Assembly: GCA_046155505.1 (NCBI GenBank)
Contig: JBJXFK010000002.1
Coordinates: 14,317 to 78,316, forward strand
Origin: JBJXFK01 sp046155505
GTDB lineage: Bacteria > Planctomycetota > Phycisphaerae > UBA1845 > Fen-1342
DNA length: 64,000 nt
Direction of reading: 5' to 3'
Shown one piece after another: positions 63,581-64,000 of the stretch; positions within the stretch are counted from its first letter, which is position 1; the number at the start of each line of letters is the position of its first letter. A model generated the notes under the pieces. It worked only from the letters and a program-made list of their open reading frames with translations, did no database searches and was not told the origin of the DNA. Position numbers and translations under genes: made by a program.

Positions 63581-63636
63581 TGGAGGACAGCGGCCCTCCG
63601 CTGTTTCTTCTTGTGCAGCAGCCGCCCCCGGCTGCG
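63581..63636. repeat. Paired hairpins, family B, upstream of trpF
   Basis: GGACAGCGGCCCTCCGCTGTTTC and GCAGCAGCCGCCCCCGGCTGC form two hairpins just upstream of trpF on its coding strand, so they would lie in its leader. Confidence 0.7.
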
Positions 63637-63649
63637 TCTTACCAATCCC

Positions 63650-63716
63650 GTAGGGTGGGCATCGCCCACCATTCCGCCGACGTCGCGCAACCGCGCAAAT
63701 GGTGGGCAATGCCCCA
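63650..63716. repeat. Dispersed palindromic element, family A
   Basis: GTAGGGTGGGCATCGCCCACC and the decayed inverse GGTGGGCAATGCCCCA form the ends. It does not provide a stop here. Confidence 0.75.
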
Positions 63717-63861
63717 TAAACGTTAACTTAGCGACCGTCATTTTCGCTCGCGCGGGGGGTCGCATAAGCCCCGCGCGATCGTGTTCCAGTTCATCAACGT
63801 CTTTCGCAATCCCAACGCAGGCGAGATTGCGGACGCGATTTCTCGCGCCATGAAGCGCGTC

Positions 63862-64000
63862 TCACGCCAGCGGCTCCGCCGCGTCCGCCAGGTCGTATCC
63901 CCAGGGGGAAAAAAGACTCGCTTCCTCGATCAATTTCTCCGTCAACAACGCCAAAAACAACTTCCCGTGCAGCCACGCGCGAGCGCTCGCATCGCTCTGT
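63862..64000 (-). CDS. C-terminal end of a probable IS transposase (partial)
   Basis: A minus-strand frame enters from the right edge and ends at TGA 63864-63862. The 45 or so residues include ARAWLHGKLFLALLTEKLIE and LFSPWGYDL, the helix seen at the end of IS4-like DDE transposases. The body lies outside the window, so intactness cannot be judged. Confidence 0.55.
   Translation of the reverse strand, partial: QSDASARAWLHGKLFLALLTEKLIEEASLFSPWGYDLADAAEPLA

Overview
The window reads as chromosomal DNA of a high-GC planctomycete (Planctomycetota, possibly related to Phycisphaerae). The best clue is a run of secreted proteins on the minus strand (10219-21128) that end in dockerin-like tails of the form DGDxDLxDLAxLLxxFG. 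That signature is common in planctomycete surface proteins. Housekeeping genes are unlinked or in small clusters, and intergenic DNA is rich in dispersed palindromes.

Layout. 1-2869: a short plus-strand cassette of coupled, unrecognised genes with a phage-tail flavour. 2870-3754: gene-free DNA with a tandem repeat. 3755-10020: glycyl-tRNA synthetase, argC and argD, an RlmI-type rRNA methyltransferase, and a homocysteine S-methyltransferase. 10219-21128: five exported proteins, including two metzincin proteases and a PQQ-like propeller protein, four of them with a clear dockerin-like tail. 21552-30650: an exported FN3-like protein, a CBS protein, a laminin-B lipoprotein, metK, hicB with a frameshifted hicA, a Trm112-like protein, a metallophosphoesterase, tRNA-Arg(UCU), arfB and a dGTPase gene. 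30776-39708: a type VI secretion block tssJ-tssK-tssL-tssM-tagF, divergent from a GbsR/MarR-type regulator. 40777-49612: preA, acylphosphatase, an NAD(P)-binding protein, terC, a Tat-exported glycosylasparaginase, a YlbF protein, a family-39 glycosyltransferase and an LpxL-like acyltransferase. 49700-51918: four overlapping genes built around a ferric-reductase-like/Rieske fusion. 52135-57381: a lipoprotein, an MTAP-family phosphorylase with an amidohydrolase, a zinc-ribbon membrane protein and NrnA. 57498-63568: trpE, a PIN-toxin pair, DAHP synthase, and the coupled genes trpF-trpB-trpA. The right edge holds the end of a probable transposase.

How the parts work together. tssJLM would form the T6SS envelope channel, TssK would link it to the baseplate, and TagF would be a post-translational repressor. 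Sheath, tube, ATPase and spike genes are absent here and must lie elsewhere if the system works. The MTAP homologue and the amidohydrolase form a plausible two-step salvage route for S-adenosylmethionine by-products; metK in the same window makes the precursor. trpF-B-A are joined by TGATG overlaps.

The most unusual thing is a set of dispersed palindromic elements. One family ends in GTAGGG and supplies the TAG stop of at least three genes. A second simple-sequence dyad supplies the stop of trpE. Other palindromes sit in frame inside trpE and trpF and are translated as extra loops.
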